Assembly: GCA_013297825.1 (NCBI GenBank)
Contig: JAAFIN010000002.1
Coordinates: 1 to 62,928 of the forward strand
DNA: 62,928 bases
Reading direction: 5' to 3'
Source: Cytophagales bacterium
GTDB lineage: Bacteria; Bacteroidota; Bacteroidia; Cytophagales; Microscillaceae
Of the stretch, positions 48,901 to 57,521 are shown in pieces (the first letter of the stretch is position 1; every line of letters starts with the position of its first letter). Position numbers and translations under genes: made by a program. The notes beneath the pieces are model-generated. The model had not been told where the DNA came from and ran no database searches. It worked only from the letters and a program-made list of their open reading frames with translations.

Positions 48901-51464
48901 ATTTTTATCTAAATACCCAAAATAGAAGTGCAAGTTGTGAAATTCCCCTCAAAAATGAGCATCTTCCCAATGCTTATATTACCGCTACGCTCATTCGTCC
49001 TATGTCCAATGGGGCAATTCCGCTTACAGTTGCACACGGTTTTGAAAATATTTCTGTAAAAAATGCAGAAAATACCCTTGATATTGCCATTGATGCCATT
49101 GATAAAACCGAAAGCAACCAACAACAAACCATAAAAGTACGCACAAATCGCCCAGAAAACGATATAGAAGTAACCTTAGCCATAGTAGATGAGGGCATTT
49201 TACAGTTAAAAAACTACAAAAGCCCTGATATTCATAGCTTTTTCTTCCAAAAAAGAGCTTTAACAGTGGAAGGTTATGACGTTTATCCGCTTTTATTCCC
49301 AGAAATTGGCGTTTCCAACCTCGCAACAGGTGGTGATGGGGCTTTGGAAAGTGGTAGAAACAACCAAACACCTAATAACAGGGTGAAATTGGTTAGATTT
49401 TGGAGCGGAATTTTAAAAACCAATGCACAAGGCGAAGCATTTTATACCATAAAAGTCCCACAATTCTCAGGAAGTCTGCGAATTATGGCGGTTGCATACA
49501 AAGATAGCAGGTTTGGAAGTGCCTCAAAATCAATGGTTGTAGCTGACCCAATCGTAGTTTCCACAGGATTACCTCGTTTTCTTAGTCCAAACGACAAGGT
49601 AAGCGTGCCTGTTACCCTATTTAACACAACCGCACAAGCAACTACTGCGAATATTTCCATAAAAACCACCTCACAACTTGGTATTTTGGGCGAAAGTACC
49701 AAAGAATTAACCTTAAAAGCAGACCAAGACGGAAGGGTTGTATTTGAATTGGAGGCAAAACCTGTAATTGATAGTGCAAAAGTTATCATTACGGTGTCTG
49801 CTTTGGGGCGTATTTTTACCGAAACATTGGATATCAACATTCGCCCACAAGCAGGATTACAAAAAATGGCAGGAACAGGTTTTATTTCTGCAGGAAAAAG
49901 TTTGGAATTAAACTTAGAAAATGATTGGATAAGCCAAACCACAAAAGGAAAATTACTATTAAGTCATTCACCTTTGGTGCGTTTTGCCAAAGAATTGGAT
50001 TATTTGGTGGAATATCCACACGGTTGTTTGGAACAAATTATTTCTACTGCGTTTCCACAGCTCTACGTCCAAAATCTTTACAAAAACCTTTATCCAAACC
50101 TCAAAAATACAGAGGTTTATCAGCAAGAAATCAACAAAAACATTGAAAATGCCATTATCAAATTGCAATCTTTGCAAAATTATTCTGGTGGTTTGCAATA
50201 TTGGGCTGACACACACGAGGCTCACGTATTTGGTACAGCTTACGCAGTGCATTTTTGGCTGGAAGCACGCAAAGCAGGTTATCAAGTGAGCGAAGAAAGT
50301 TACAATGCTGGGATTAACTTTTTGACAAATCAAGTAAATTCAAATCGCAACAAAGGCACAAAATACACATTTACGAATTTAGAAGGTAAAAAAGTGAAAA
50401 AAGATATTTTCAAAAAAGAAAATCTTTATGCACTTTATGTTTTGACACTTGCAGGACAAGCAGATATTTCAACAATGAATTATTTTAAAGAAAATGCGAA
50501 AAATTTGGCATTGGATAGTAAATATTTATTGGCTTGTAGTTATTTGTTGGTTGGCAATAATGACGCTTATAGGGAAATGTTGCCCACAAAATTTGAGGGT
50601 GAAATCTCTGAAAATGACCTAAATAATAGCTTTCATTCGCCTATTCGTGATATGGCACTTGCTCTAAATGCAATGATAGAAGCTGACGAAAAAAATCCAC
50701 AAATTGCAATATTAGCAAATTCATTGGCGGATAATTTGTCAAATCACACCAATTTAACCACACAGGAATCTGCAATGGCACTTTTGGCAATGGGAAAATT
50801 GGCGAAAAAATCAGAAAATAACAAAGTAAATGCTCAAATTTTTGAAACAAATAACAACAATGTTTTAGGAAATTTTGCTGGAAATAATGGTGAAAATGAT
50901 GTATTATTAGAAAAAATCACAGGCAAAAAACTTAGCATCAAAACGCAAGGCGAAGGAAATCTTTATTATGCGTGGTCGCAACAAGGATTAAGTGCAACAG
51001 GAAAAACCATTGAAAAAGACAATTATCTCAAAGTAAGACGTGTTTTTTATGACCAACAAGGCAATATTATCCGCAATCCTGTATTTCGTCAAAACGATTT
51101 GGTTGTTGTAAAAATATCCATTTCTACCGACCAATTTCCACAAAAAATGAATAATGTTGTAATTACTGATATGCTTCCTGCTGGTTTGGAAATAGAAAAT
51201 CCACGCCTCACACAATCCAAATCATTAAATTGGATTAAAAAGAATATTTCGCCTGATAATATTGATGTGAGAGATGACCGTATTCATTTGTTTGTAAATG
51301 CAACCGAAAAAACACAAGATTTTTATTATTTGGCTCGTGCGGTTTCTGTGGGAACTTTCCAACTTGGTGCAATCAGTGCTGATGCAATGTATAATGCAAA
51401 TTATTATTCTTACGCAAATAGTGGCACATTGAAAGTGGTAGAAAGGCAGAGAATTATGAATTAG
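45927..51464 (+). CDS. Alpha-2-macroglobulin family lipoprotein
   Basis: A 1845-residue bacterial alpha-2-macroglobulin. The N-terminus MKFLFYLFLLNTFLLVTC ends in a lipobox, so it is anchored to a membrane as a lipoprotein. The MG/bait region precedes the A2M domain (LVRFWSGILKTNAQGEAFYTIKVPQFSGSLRIMAVAYKDSRFG). The thioester site GCLEQ lies near residue 1366 in YPHGCLEQIISTAFPQ, followed by the complement-like alpha-alpha toroid. It is thought to trap attacking proteases by covalent linkage. Bacterial A2M genes are often next to a penicillin-binding protein gene (pbpC); none is visible here. Confidence 0.93.
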   Translation: MKFLFYLFLLNTFLLVTCTRKNVIDIVRTDFKDEIDTHTNLKFTFDKAMVGDTLLNRWDTTTYMQIKPYIAGKFKWVSPKELVFSPKNGFQPATKYEAVMHKSLLSLANKNVGNKGSNNQNSGFDINPDKKFSFHTPYLKIQKTETFWGQDNKNTAQIHALIYFNYQIDPQSSSKLISATIQNKPLANIQVKNREVSNFLEIVIDEVPDMPLENQQINITLQKGIFCVQNESKSNEILNTKVEIASKKTLQVQDVAMAQENKKSIIKIHFSQNLNETESTFDKKYTLTPKVPHEIKILGSEVIIEGRFQQYTNYTVELSPDIMGAFGKLNKSFSQQVALGNLTSEINFLDEKANYLAKKGNKNVAINIQNVPKVQVKIYKIYENNLLYFLKSNNYVNNNAYNRNFDEYGELLVDRVYDTKSLPLVNLARVLRFDLDELSDTKGVYGVEVNSTEKQYLNDAKIISISDIGFIVRETKDDILVFTNSLQEAKALEKVKISLVAKNNTVITRAETNAEGVAIFKDVKRNFPDADIKLLTAMHEKDFNYVFLNHKSRVDKSAYETGGYTNTQHYQAFLYGERDLYRPNETMYFNAVIRDKNWQKASNFPVIFKLKMPNGRYLTSLKANTNLQGASEFSVKLPQDIPTGRYEAVLYSADGNLLESNPVQVEEFMPDRIKVSIKNTEKDFVTTDKSTKLTYQMDSLRFLVSAQTLFGTPVANRTCDAYFSIEKSNFSSKKFKEYNFELAKINNANAKVMEGNLENQNIELETDSRGFIKKAFFINPKYKQMGVLKANFYATVFDETGRSVARNTSIPLYTQSGFLGIQEAQGYVSTHTPVNIRMVAVDTQDNPLAMAQSKIQVIRYRWQTVLRRNSQGDMKYVSEKQEELLQETLAPIGNAQQDAGFASVFSYTPTLSGEYEVRLSGQGSDYFVSTSFYAYKGGFTNENSFNIDKNGKINITLDKENYLTNETAKVLFTTPFDGKLLITVERDKVLQHFYLNTQNRSASCEIPLKNEHLPNAYITATLIRPMSNGAIPLTVAHGFENISVKNAENTLDIAIDAIDKTESNQQQTIKVRTNRPENDIEVTLAIVDEGILQLKNYKSPDIHSFFFQKRALTVEGYDVYPLLFPEIGVSNLATGGDGALESGRNNQTPNNRVKLVRFWSGILKTNAQGEAFYTIKVPQFSGSLRIMAVAYKDSRFGSASKSMVVADPIVVSTGLPRFLSPNDKVSVPVTLFNTTAQATTANISIKTTSQLGILGESTKELTLKADQDGRVVFELEAKPVIDSAKVIITVSALGRIFTETLDINIRPQAGLQKMAGTGFISAGKSLELNLENDWISQTTKGKLLLSHSPLVRFAKELDYLVEYPHGCLEQIISTAFPQLYVQNLYKNLYPNLKNTEVYQQEINKNIENAIIKLQSLQNYSGGLQYWADTHEAHVFGTAYAVHFWLEARKAGYQVSEESYNAGINFLTNQVNSNRNKGTKYTFTNLEGKKVKKDIFKKENLYALYVLTLAGQADISTMNYFKENAKNLALDSKYLLACSYLLVGNNDAYREMLPTKFEGEISENDLNNSFHSPIRDMALALNAMIEADEKNPQIAILANSLADNLSNHTNLTTQESAMALLAMGKLAKKSENNKVNAQIFETNNNNVLGNFAGNNGENDVLLEKITGKKLSIKTQGEGNLYYAWSQQGLSATGKTIEKDNYLKVRRVFYDQQGNIIRNPVFRQNDLVVVKISISTDQFPQKMNNVVITDMLPAGLEIENPRLTQSKSLNWIKKNISPDNIDVRDDRIHLFVNATEKTQDFYYLARAVSVGTFQLGAISADAMYNANYYSYANSGTLKVVERQRIMN

Positions 51465-51510
51465 GAATCAGGGGACAGGTATCAGGAAACAGGTATCAGT
51501 AATTAGTGCG

Positions 51511-51569
51511 AAAAATCAAAGCTCAAAAATTTTCTTTTTAAAAAAAGGGATTTTTGGGCTTTGATTTTT
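51511..51569 (+). terminator. Terminator of the alpha-2-macroglobulin gene
   Basis: AAAAATCAAAGCTCAAAAAT pairs with ATTTTTGGGCTTTGATTTTT (one G-T pair), followed by a T run, 46 bases after the stop. AGGTATCAGGAAACAGG words lie between the stop and the hairpin. Confidence 0.8.
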
Positions 51570-51747
51570 TTGTGAAAATTTTTTATTCTTGCTTATCAAA
51601 TCATAGATATCTTATTTTAATAAATTTAAGAAATAAATATTTTTTTAAAACTAAATATTTAGTTGTGTTTTTTTAAATTTTTTTGTATATTTTTGGGGGA
51701 AATTATGGTATTATAATTATAAAAAACCACCATACATAAAAAATATT

Positions 51748-53409
51748 ATGAAAAACTTTTACTTTAATCCTGAATATAAAAATATACATATCAAAAAACT
51801 TCTATTTGGTGATGATGAAATAAAAGAATTTACAAGTTTTTATGACGCATTGCAAAATCCTTTTGGTGTGGAACATCTTAATCTTTCCAATTATCATTTG
51901 AGAAGATTTCCGATAGAAGTTGTGGATTTTAAAAATCTAAAATGGTTGAATTTGGGTGATAATAACATTGATAAAATTCCAAAAGAAATCGCAAATCTCA
52001 AAAATCTTCAATGTTTGGAATTACAAAACAATAAATTTACCTCTTTTCCAGAGGAAATTATTGCATTACAACAACTTAAAGTTTTGGATTTGGGATTAAA
52101 TGAAATTGCAGTTTTTTCTGAAATTTTTAAAAATCTAAAAAACCTAAAATTTTTAAACTTATCCAAAAATAAACTTGCGGAAATTCCCCAAGATATTATT
52201 GCACTCAAAAATCTTGAAAAATTAAATTTTGAAGGGAATAAATTAACTGCTTTGCCTGCGGATTTTGACACCTTAAAAAATCTCCAAGAATTAAATTTGG
52301 ATAACAATAGAATTTCAATTTTTCCACAAGAAATGCTAAAATTAACGAATTTACAAGCATTGTCTTTGCACAAAAATAAATTAAATTCATTGCCAGATGA
52401 TATTATTGCCCTCAAAAATCTGCAATATTTTAACATAGGACACAATAAATTTAAAATATTTCCAGCACAAATTTTTTCATTTTCTAATTTGAAAGAATTA
52501 GAAATCTGTAGCAATTATTTGTCTTTGTTGCCAAAGGAAATAGAATTATTGAAAAATCTCAAATACTTGGCTTTATTTGATAACAAATTAAGTACTTTGC
52601 CCAAAGAAATTCAGGCTTTAAAAAATTTGGAATATTTGGATTTGTCAAACAATCAATTTAGTATTTTGCCCAAAGAAGTTGGACAATTAAAAAATCTAAA
52701 AGTATTACATTTACACAAAAATCAACTTTTTGCATTACCAAATAAAATTTGGGATTTGAAAAATTTGGAAGAATTATATTTGAGTGAAAATAAACTTATT
52801 TCGCTTCCAAAAGAAATTTCAAAACTCAAAAATTTGAAAAAATTAAATGTGCCTTTTAATGAAATAACTTCTCTAACTACTGAAATTGGAAAATTAGAAA
52901 ATTTGGAAGTTTTGGATTTATCTCAAAATAAATTAACTGAATTGCCTGCTGAAATTGGGGAATTAAAAAATTTGAATGATTTGCAAATTTCACGCAATCA
53001 AATAAATATATTTTTGGTAGAAATTACCAAACTTTCTAATTTGCAAAATTTGAATTTGGAACACAATCAAATCATAGAATTACCTGTGGAAATTGGAGAA
53101 TTGCAGGATTTGGAGTTTTTGGATTTGTCTTTTAATCATATTCAAGAAATTCCAAAAGAAATTGGGAAATTAACAAAACTTAATATCTTTGATTTGAGTA
53201 GCAATCAGTTAAAAGATTTACCTGCGGAAATTGGTAAATTGCAACATTTGGAATATTTGATGTTGTCAGAAAATCAATTAGAAAATCTCCCAAATGAGCT
53301 TTCAACCCTAAAAAATTTAAAAGTTGTGCATTTGGAAAATAATAATTTTTCAGCTTACAAACAACAACGTACAAAAACAGTTTTTTCTAATTGTTTGGTA
53401 TTATTTTAA
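51748..53409 (+). CDS. Cytosolic leucine-rich repeat protein
   Basis: A 553-residue protein without a signal peptide or membrane segment. After about 40 residues it is a continuous array of some 21 leucine-rich repeats of 23 residues with consensus LPKEIxxLKNLxxLxLxxNxL, of the same class as the secreted LRR protein at 9713. The short C-terminal cap is AYKQQRTKTVFSNCLVLF. No kinase, GTPase (Roc-COR) or ligase domain is attached. A protein-binding role is inferred. Confidence 0.82.
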   Translation: MKNFYFNPEYKNIHIKKLLFGDDEIKEFTSFYDALQNPFGVEHLNLSNYHLRRFPIEVVDFKNLKWLNLGDNNIDKIPKEIANLKNLQCLELQNNKFTSFPEEIIALQQLKVLDLGLNEIAVFSEIFKNLKNLKFLNLSKNKLAEIPQDIIALKNLEKLNFEGNKLTALPADFDTLKNLQELNLDNNRISIFPQEMLKLTNLQALSLHKNKLNSLPDDIIALKNLQYFNIGHNKFKIFPAQIFSFSNLKELEICSNYLSLLPKEIELLKNLKYLALFDNKLSTLPKEIQALKNLEYLDLSNNQFSILPKEVGQLKNLKVLHLHKNQLFALPNKIWDLKNLEELYLSENKLISLPKEISKLKNLKKLNVPFNEITSLTTEIGKLENLEVLDLSQNKLTELPAEIGELKNLNDLQISRNQINIFLVEITKLSNLQNLNLEHNQIIELPVEIGELQDLEFLDLSFNHIQEIPKEIGKLTKLNIFDLSSNQLKDLPAEIGKLQHLEYLMLSENQLENLPNELSTLKNLKVVHLENNNFSAYKQQRTKTVFSNCLVLF

Positions 53410-53549
53410 TAGAAAAAAGTTACGAAAATTACGCTTTTTTATCAGAATTTTTATTAAGTTTTTTATTAAATTTTGTAAAAAAAAATCTTAATTTTGCAAA
53501 AAAAATATAAAAAAATGACAAAAAATGGGGCAAAAAATATCCAATAATT

Positions 53550-54338
53550 ATGAAAAAAGTAGTGGTAATAATACCCATTTACAAAAAAATATTGTCAGAA
53601 ATGGAGCAGTACGCATTGGATAGATGTAGAAATATTCTACAAAATTTTGATATTGTATTTGTTGCTCCTGAACACCTTGAAGCTGATTATACCAAAGATA
53701 ATTTGGTTGTAAAATTCCCTGATAATTATTTTATAAATATCAAAGGTTATAATGCTTTGATGCTTTCACAAGAATTTTATCAAACGTTTTCATTACAATA
53801 TGAATTTATGCTGATTCATCAACTTGATGGAATGGTCATAAAAGACGAACTTTTGTATTGGTGCGAAAAAAATTATGATTATATAGGTGCTGCGTGGGTG
53901 GATAAAAAACGAAATTTTTTGAGTAGATTAAGGCGTGAATTTGATGCTTGGCGATATAAAAAATCTTGTAAAAATAAACAAGTTGCTTACGAAAAAATGA
54001 AGCTGGATTACTTATGTTATAAAGAAGTAGGAAATGGTGGTTTTAGCCTTAGAAAAATTGCAAAAATGGAACAGCTTGTTACTGAACATAAAAATTGGAT
54101 AAATAATATTCTTAAAAATAGCCCAATTCCTGAAGATATATTTTTTGGTGTTTTGCTTAATTTATACCAAAAAAACCAAATATTTGTAGCACCTTACACC
54201 GAAGGAATAAAATTTGCTTTTGAAATGCGTCCTGAACTTGCGTATCAACGTAATAATTATGAATTGCCTTTTGGTTGCCACGACATAGATGATTGGTCGC
54301 CTGAATTTTGGGAAAGTGTTAAAAAGAAAATCAATTAA
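53550..54338 (+). CDS. DUF5672 family protein (putative glycosyltransferase)
   Basis: A 262-residue protein matching DUF5672, a group with a nucleotide-sugar glycosyltransferase-like fold. Features: VVVIIPIYKKILSEMEQYAL at the N-terminus, FMLIHQLDGMVIKDELLYWC in the middle, YDYIGAAWVD, GNGGFSLRKIAKM, PEDIFFGVLL and PFGCHDIDDWSPEFW near the end. It is probably a cytosolic sugar transferase for surface glycans, consistent with the glycosyltransferase gene about 0.85 kb downstream. Whether the two are co-transcribed is unclear because a repeat block separates them. Confidence 0.8.
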   Translation: MKKVVVIIPIYKKILSEMEQYALDRCRNILQNFDIVFVAPEHLEADYTKDNLVVKFPDNYFINIKGYNALMLSQEFYQTFSLQYEFMLIHQLDGMVIKDELLYWCEKNYDYIGAAWVDKKRNFLSRLRREFDAWRYKKSCKNKQVAYEKMKLDYLCYKEVGNGGFSLRKIAKMEQLVTEHKNWINNILKNSPIPEDIFFGVLLNLYQKNQIFVAPYTEGIKFAFEMRPELAYQRNNYELPFGCHDIDDWSPEFWESVKKKIN

Positions 54339-54415
54339 ATGGTGAATGATAAATGGTGAATGGTGAATGAAACAGCAACTTGATAAAAAACATCAAAGTT
54401 TTACAAAAAAAGAAA

Positions 54416-54462
54416 AAAATCTGTGAAAATCTGTGTTAATCCGTAAAATCTGTGTTCCAATT
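54416..54462. repeat. AAATCTGTG/TTAATCCGT word repeat (copy 4)
   Basis: AAATCTGTGAAAATCTGTG then TTAATCCGTAAAATCTGTG, nearly identical to the copy at 32926. It lies just before the small membrane protein gene and accounts for its spurious N-terminal extension. Confidence 0.7.
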
Positions 54463-54505
54463 TAAAAATGCAAAACATCTTATAAACCTTGTTTTAAAAA
54501 TTATA

Positions 54506-55036
54506 ATGACAAAAATAAAAAACGAACAAAAATATACTTTTGGTGATATTTTAGATGCACTTTTTACGATAGGTGGTTTTGGGTTGAGTGTAATTATCTG
54601 TATTGTAGCTTTTTTTGAGGCAGATTTTATGGTATCAAAAGCCTTGTTTTTTTTGCAAACGCTTGGACTTATTGCTGGCGGAACAGGTCTTACGAGGCGA
54701 CTTTTGCGTCAAAAGCAAAAACAAATAGAAGAATTAGAGGAACTTGTACCTCCACATTTATTGCCAAATAATACACAAAATACAAATCAAACACTTTCTT
54801 CTGCAAATTCACCACAAAAACCATTTTACAAACTTCCCAATTACGAAGATAGTTTGGAAGCAAGATTTTTGGAAGCACTTATTTATAAAAAAGGCAAAAT
54901 TACAATGGTTGAAGCGGTTATTTTATTGCGTGAAAGTGTGGATAAAATTATTCCTATCATAGAAAATCTACAAAGTAAAGGCATCATAGGCACAGAAATC
55001 GCTGAAAATGGACAACTTGTGTATGTTTCAATATAA
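54506..55036 (+). CDS. Small membrane protein with charged tail, unknown function
   Basis: From the ATG at 54506 (MTKIKNEQKY) the protein has 176 residues; the longer frame starts within a repeat. Two hydrophobic helices (about residues 15-38 and 42-62, FTIGGFGLSVIICIVAFF and KALFFLQTLGLIAGGTG) are followed by a basic linker LTRRLLRQKQKQIEELEELVPP. The C-terminal half (about 115-176, ARFLEALIYKKGKITMVEAVILLRESVDKIIPIIENLQSKGIIG) looks like a winged-helix-like domain. I do not recognise a family. A DNA- or protein-binding role of the tail is possible but unproven. Confidence 0.65.
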   Translation: MTKIKNEQKYTFGDILDALFTIGGFGLSVIICIVAFFEADFMVSKALFFLQTLGLIAGGTGLTRRLLRQKQKQIEELEELVPPHLLPNNTQNTNQTLSSANSPQKPFYKLPNYEDSLEARFLEALIYKKGKITMVEAVILLRESVDKIIPIIENLQSKGIIGTEIAENGQLVYVSI

Positions 55037-55183
55037 AAGTTCAAGGTTCAAAAGTTCAAGGTTTAAGAATAAAACGAATAGTTGTTCAAATCAATCCTGT
55101 TAATCCTTAAATCCTGAAAATCCTGATTTAGACTTTGGCTGTTCCATTTACCATTCACCATTTACCATTCACCATTTTTAAAT
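55037..55183 (+). repeat. Modular word-repeat block before the glycosyltransferase gene
   Basis: AAGTTCAAGGTTCAAAAG words (55037-55070), AATCCTGTTAATCC/TTAAATCCTG words, TTTAGACTTTGGCTGTTCCATT and TTACCATTCACCATTTACC words ending at the ATG. Confidence 0.8.
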
Positions 55184-56326
55184 ATGAAAGTTGCAATCGT
55201 TATCAATACATCTTGGAATATTTATAATTTTAGGCGTGGGCTTGTGGAGGCACTTATCAAAGAAGGTCATCAAGTCGTTGCGATTGCTCCAAAAGATGAT
55301 TATTCTGAATATTTGAAAGAAATGGGTTGTGAATTTTATCCTGTTACACTTTCCAACAAAGGTACAAATCCATTGCAGGATTTTTATTATATGTACCAAT
55401 TATTTAATATTTATAGAAAAATAAAACCAAATGTTATATTGCAATACACCATAAAACCAAATATTTATGGGACTTTTGCTTCTTTACCTTTTAAATGTTT
55501 GATAATAAATAATGTTTCAGGATTAGGAACTGTATTTTTACATAATAATATCAGCAGTCGCATTGCCAAATTTTTATATAGATTATCGTTCAGATTTCCC
55601 AAAAAGGTGTTTTTTCAAAATAATGATGATAGAGAACTTTTTGTAAATAATTCGCTTATTCAACAAAAAATCACAGGGCTTTTGCCTGGTTCTGGTATTC
55701 CTTTGGATAAATTTACACCAATGCCTTTCAAACGCAATGAAACATTTACTTTTTTGATGGTGGGAAGATTGCTTTATGACAAAGGAATTATGGAATATGC
55801 ACAAGCCTCCAAAATATTACAAGAAAAAGGTCTTAAAATAAAATGTATGGTTTTAGGCAAAATAGAAACCCAAAAAAACTTAGGGGTTTCTTTGGAAATG
55901 GTGGAAGAATGGCAAAAAAACAACATTATAGAATATTTGGGAACAAGTGATAATGTTCCTGCTGTGCTTGCTAAGGCGGATTGTGTGGTATTGCCTTCGT
56001 ATAGAGAAGGCACGCCTCGCTCACTTTTGGAAGCCTCTGCGATGGCAAAACCGCTTGTTGCTACTGATGTAGTTGGGTGTAAGGAAACGGTGGATAATGG
56101 CAAAAATGGTTACCTTTGTGAAGTGAAAAATGCAGAAGATTTGGCGGAAAAAATGCTACAAATTTACAATTTAGATGATGAATCGCTTAAAAAAATGGGG
56201 GAGGAGAGCAGAAAAAAAGTTGAAAATGAATTTGATGAAAAAATCGTTATCAAAAAATATTTAGATACCATCAATGCCTATCAAGCACTTTTGGAAAAGA
56301 AAAAAAATAGAAGTAATAAAAATTAG
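55184..56326 (+). CDS. Glycosyltransferase family 4
   Basis: A 380-residue GT-B fold glycosyltransferase. The N-terminus KVAIVINTSWNIYNFRRGLVEALIKEGHQV and the C-terminal GT1/4 domain (FLMVGRLLYDKGIMEYAQA, VLPSYREGTPRSLLEASAMAKPL) show the EX7E motif (E-GTPRSLL-E) of retaining enzymes. It is most like enzymes adding the second sugar to an undecaprenyl-linked primer in capsule, O-antigen or N-glycan-type assembly (PglA-like). The acceptor sugar cannot be told. No initiating transferase gene is nearby. Confidence 0.9.
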   Translation: MKVAIVINTSWNIYNFRRGLVEALIKEGHQVVAIAPKDDYSEYLKEMGCEFYPVTLSNKGTNPLQDFYYMYQLFNIYRKIKPNVILQYTIKPNIYGTFASLPFKCLIINNVSGLGTVFLHNNISSRIAKFLYRLSFRFPKKVFFQNNDDRELFVNNSLIQQKITGLLPGSGIPLDKFTPMPFKRNETFTFLMVGRLLYDKGIMEYAQASKILQEKGLKIKCMVLGKIETQKNLGVSLEMVEEWQKNNIIEYLGTSDNVPAVLAKADCVVLPSYREGTPRSLLEASAMAKPLVATDVVGCKETVDNGKNGYLCEVKNAEDLAEKMLQIYNLDDESLKKMGEESRKKVENEFDEKIVIKKYLDTINAYQALLEKKKNRSNKN

Positions 56327-56367
56327 TGTAAGTATCAATACTAAAATAGTTTATATTACAGGTTTTC

Positions 56368-56400
56368 AACTCTTGGAGGGTTTAAAACCCTCCAAGAGTT
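56368..56400. repeat. Perfect palindrome with GGAGGG core (copy 2)
   Basis: AACTCTTGGAGGGTTT and its exact reverse complement flank a single A. It lies between the convergent glycosyltransferase and DUF2480 genes and may terminate both. Confidence 0.8.
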
Positions 56401-56496
56401 TTAGAAGCGTTTTTTTTATAAAAGTACTTTTTTGATCGAATAATACAAATTAAATAAGTATGGTTACTTATTTTTAATTAGTTTTTGAAAAAAATC

Positions 56497-56997
56497 TTAT
56501 TTTTTCTTAAATAATGGCACTGTGCTACAAGGCTCACCAAACATTAGACTTTGTACGTGTGGCTGTAATAATTGTGTAATTTGGACATAAGCAGAAAGCG
56601 GAACAGGTAATTTGCTACAACCTTTTATCACTACTTTTTTTCCTTCAAAATCTTTTGGATTGATATTTTTTTCTAAAATAGCTTTAAAAATTGCATTTTC
56701 CAAAACTTCTTTATCTCCCAAAACCACCATTTTTGCAAAAGGCGAAAGTTGTAAAGTAAGCAACATATACGCCCACGTGGGAATGATGGCATCTACACTG
56801 CAAATAATTCCTACATATTGGTCTTGGTATGATGTCCAATCATTATTTTTTAGAAATTCCCTAAAATCTTTCTCTCTTAATGCAATTCCTTGCCAAAGAT
56901 TTTGGGCAATGTCATATATTACACGTGGATTTTGTGGATAAAATTCTTCCAAATCCAAACTTATAAGCGAACTTTGTGCTACTTTATTGATTATCAT
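56497..56997 (-). CDS. DUF2480 family protein
   Basis: A 166-residue cytosolic protein of the DUF2480 family of Bacteroidota. Conserved stretches: SSLISLDLEEFYP, LWQGIALREKDFREFLKN, YQDQYVGIICSVDAIIPTWAYML, VVIKGCSKLPVPLSAYVQIT and MFGEPCSTVPLFKKK. The cysteines in KGCSKLP and GEPCSTV are retained and could bind a metal or cluster. The family's function is unknown to me. It precedes the small membrane protein gene on the same strand, across a repeat block. Confidence 0.8.
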   Translation of the reverse strand: MIINKVAQSSLISLDLEEFYPQNPRVIYDIAQNLWQGIALREKDFREFLKNNDWTSYQDQYVGIICSVDAIIPTWAYMLLTLQLSPFAKMVVLGDKEVLENAIFKAILEKNINPKDFEGKKVVIKGCSKLPVPLSAYVQITQLLQPHVQSLMFGEPCSTVPLFKKK

Positions 56998-57000
56998 AAA

Positions 57001-57170
57001 AAAGGTTTAAGGTTTAAAGTTCAAGGTTCAAAAGTTCAAGGTTCAAAAGTTCAAGGTTCAAAGGTTCAAAAGTTCAAGGTTCAAAAGTTTAAAGTTTAAT
57101 TTGTATTTAATCCTGTTAATCCTCAAATCCTGAAAATCCTGCTTCAGACTTTGGCTGTTTCATTCATCAT
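57001..57170 (+). repeat. Modular word-repeat block
   Basis: About ten TTCAAGGTTCAAAAG words (57003-57098), AATCCTGTTAATCC/TCAAATCCTG words, CTTCAGACTTTGGCTGTTTCATT and CATCATTTATTTC. Confidence 0.85.
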
Positions 57171-57521
57171 TTATTTCTTCTTTTTCACTAAAAAAATATT
57201 TCTCAAACTAAATCCAGCCATTGCACCCAAGCCTCCTGTAATAGCACCTATCAAAATTGTAATGAGAATTATCCATTCAGAACGTCCCAAACCAAATAAA
57301 TTTGCCATTTTGGCAGATAAAAGGCTTTGGTTTGCACTGTCAATCATATACACCTGTCCAGCCCACACTAAAGTTACTGCCAAAAAACACGACCAAAAAC
57401 TATGACGAAAGGATTTGCCAAGCAATAATGTAGCAAAAAATGTATTGACTGCTACCAACCAAAAATGATAAAATAATGATTGGGTAATAAAAACCAATAA
57501 TACAACAACAATAAAAAGCAT
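57171..57521 (-). CDS. Small membrane protein, unknown function
   Basis: A 116-residue integral membrane protein. Hydrophobic helices at about residues 1-20, 22-36, 42-60 and 84-108, with a conserved-looking SANQSLLSAKMANLFGLGRSEW segment in the soluble loop and a basic end (LVKKKK). I do not recognise a family. The 354-base region upstream is A/T-rich with one GTTCAAAAGG word run and no gene. Confidence 0.6.
   Translation of the reverse strand: MLFIVVVLLVFITQSLFYHFWLVAVNTFFATLLLGKSFRHSFWSCFLAVTLVWAGQVYMIDSANQSLLSAKMANLFGLGRSEWIILITILIGAITGGLGAMAGFSLRNIFLVKKKK

Noticed and set aside
52008-52514. Minus-strand ORF over the LRR gene
   Set aside because: It is a repeat-derived shadow of the LRR coding sequence.
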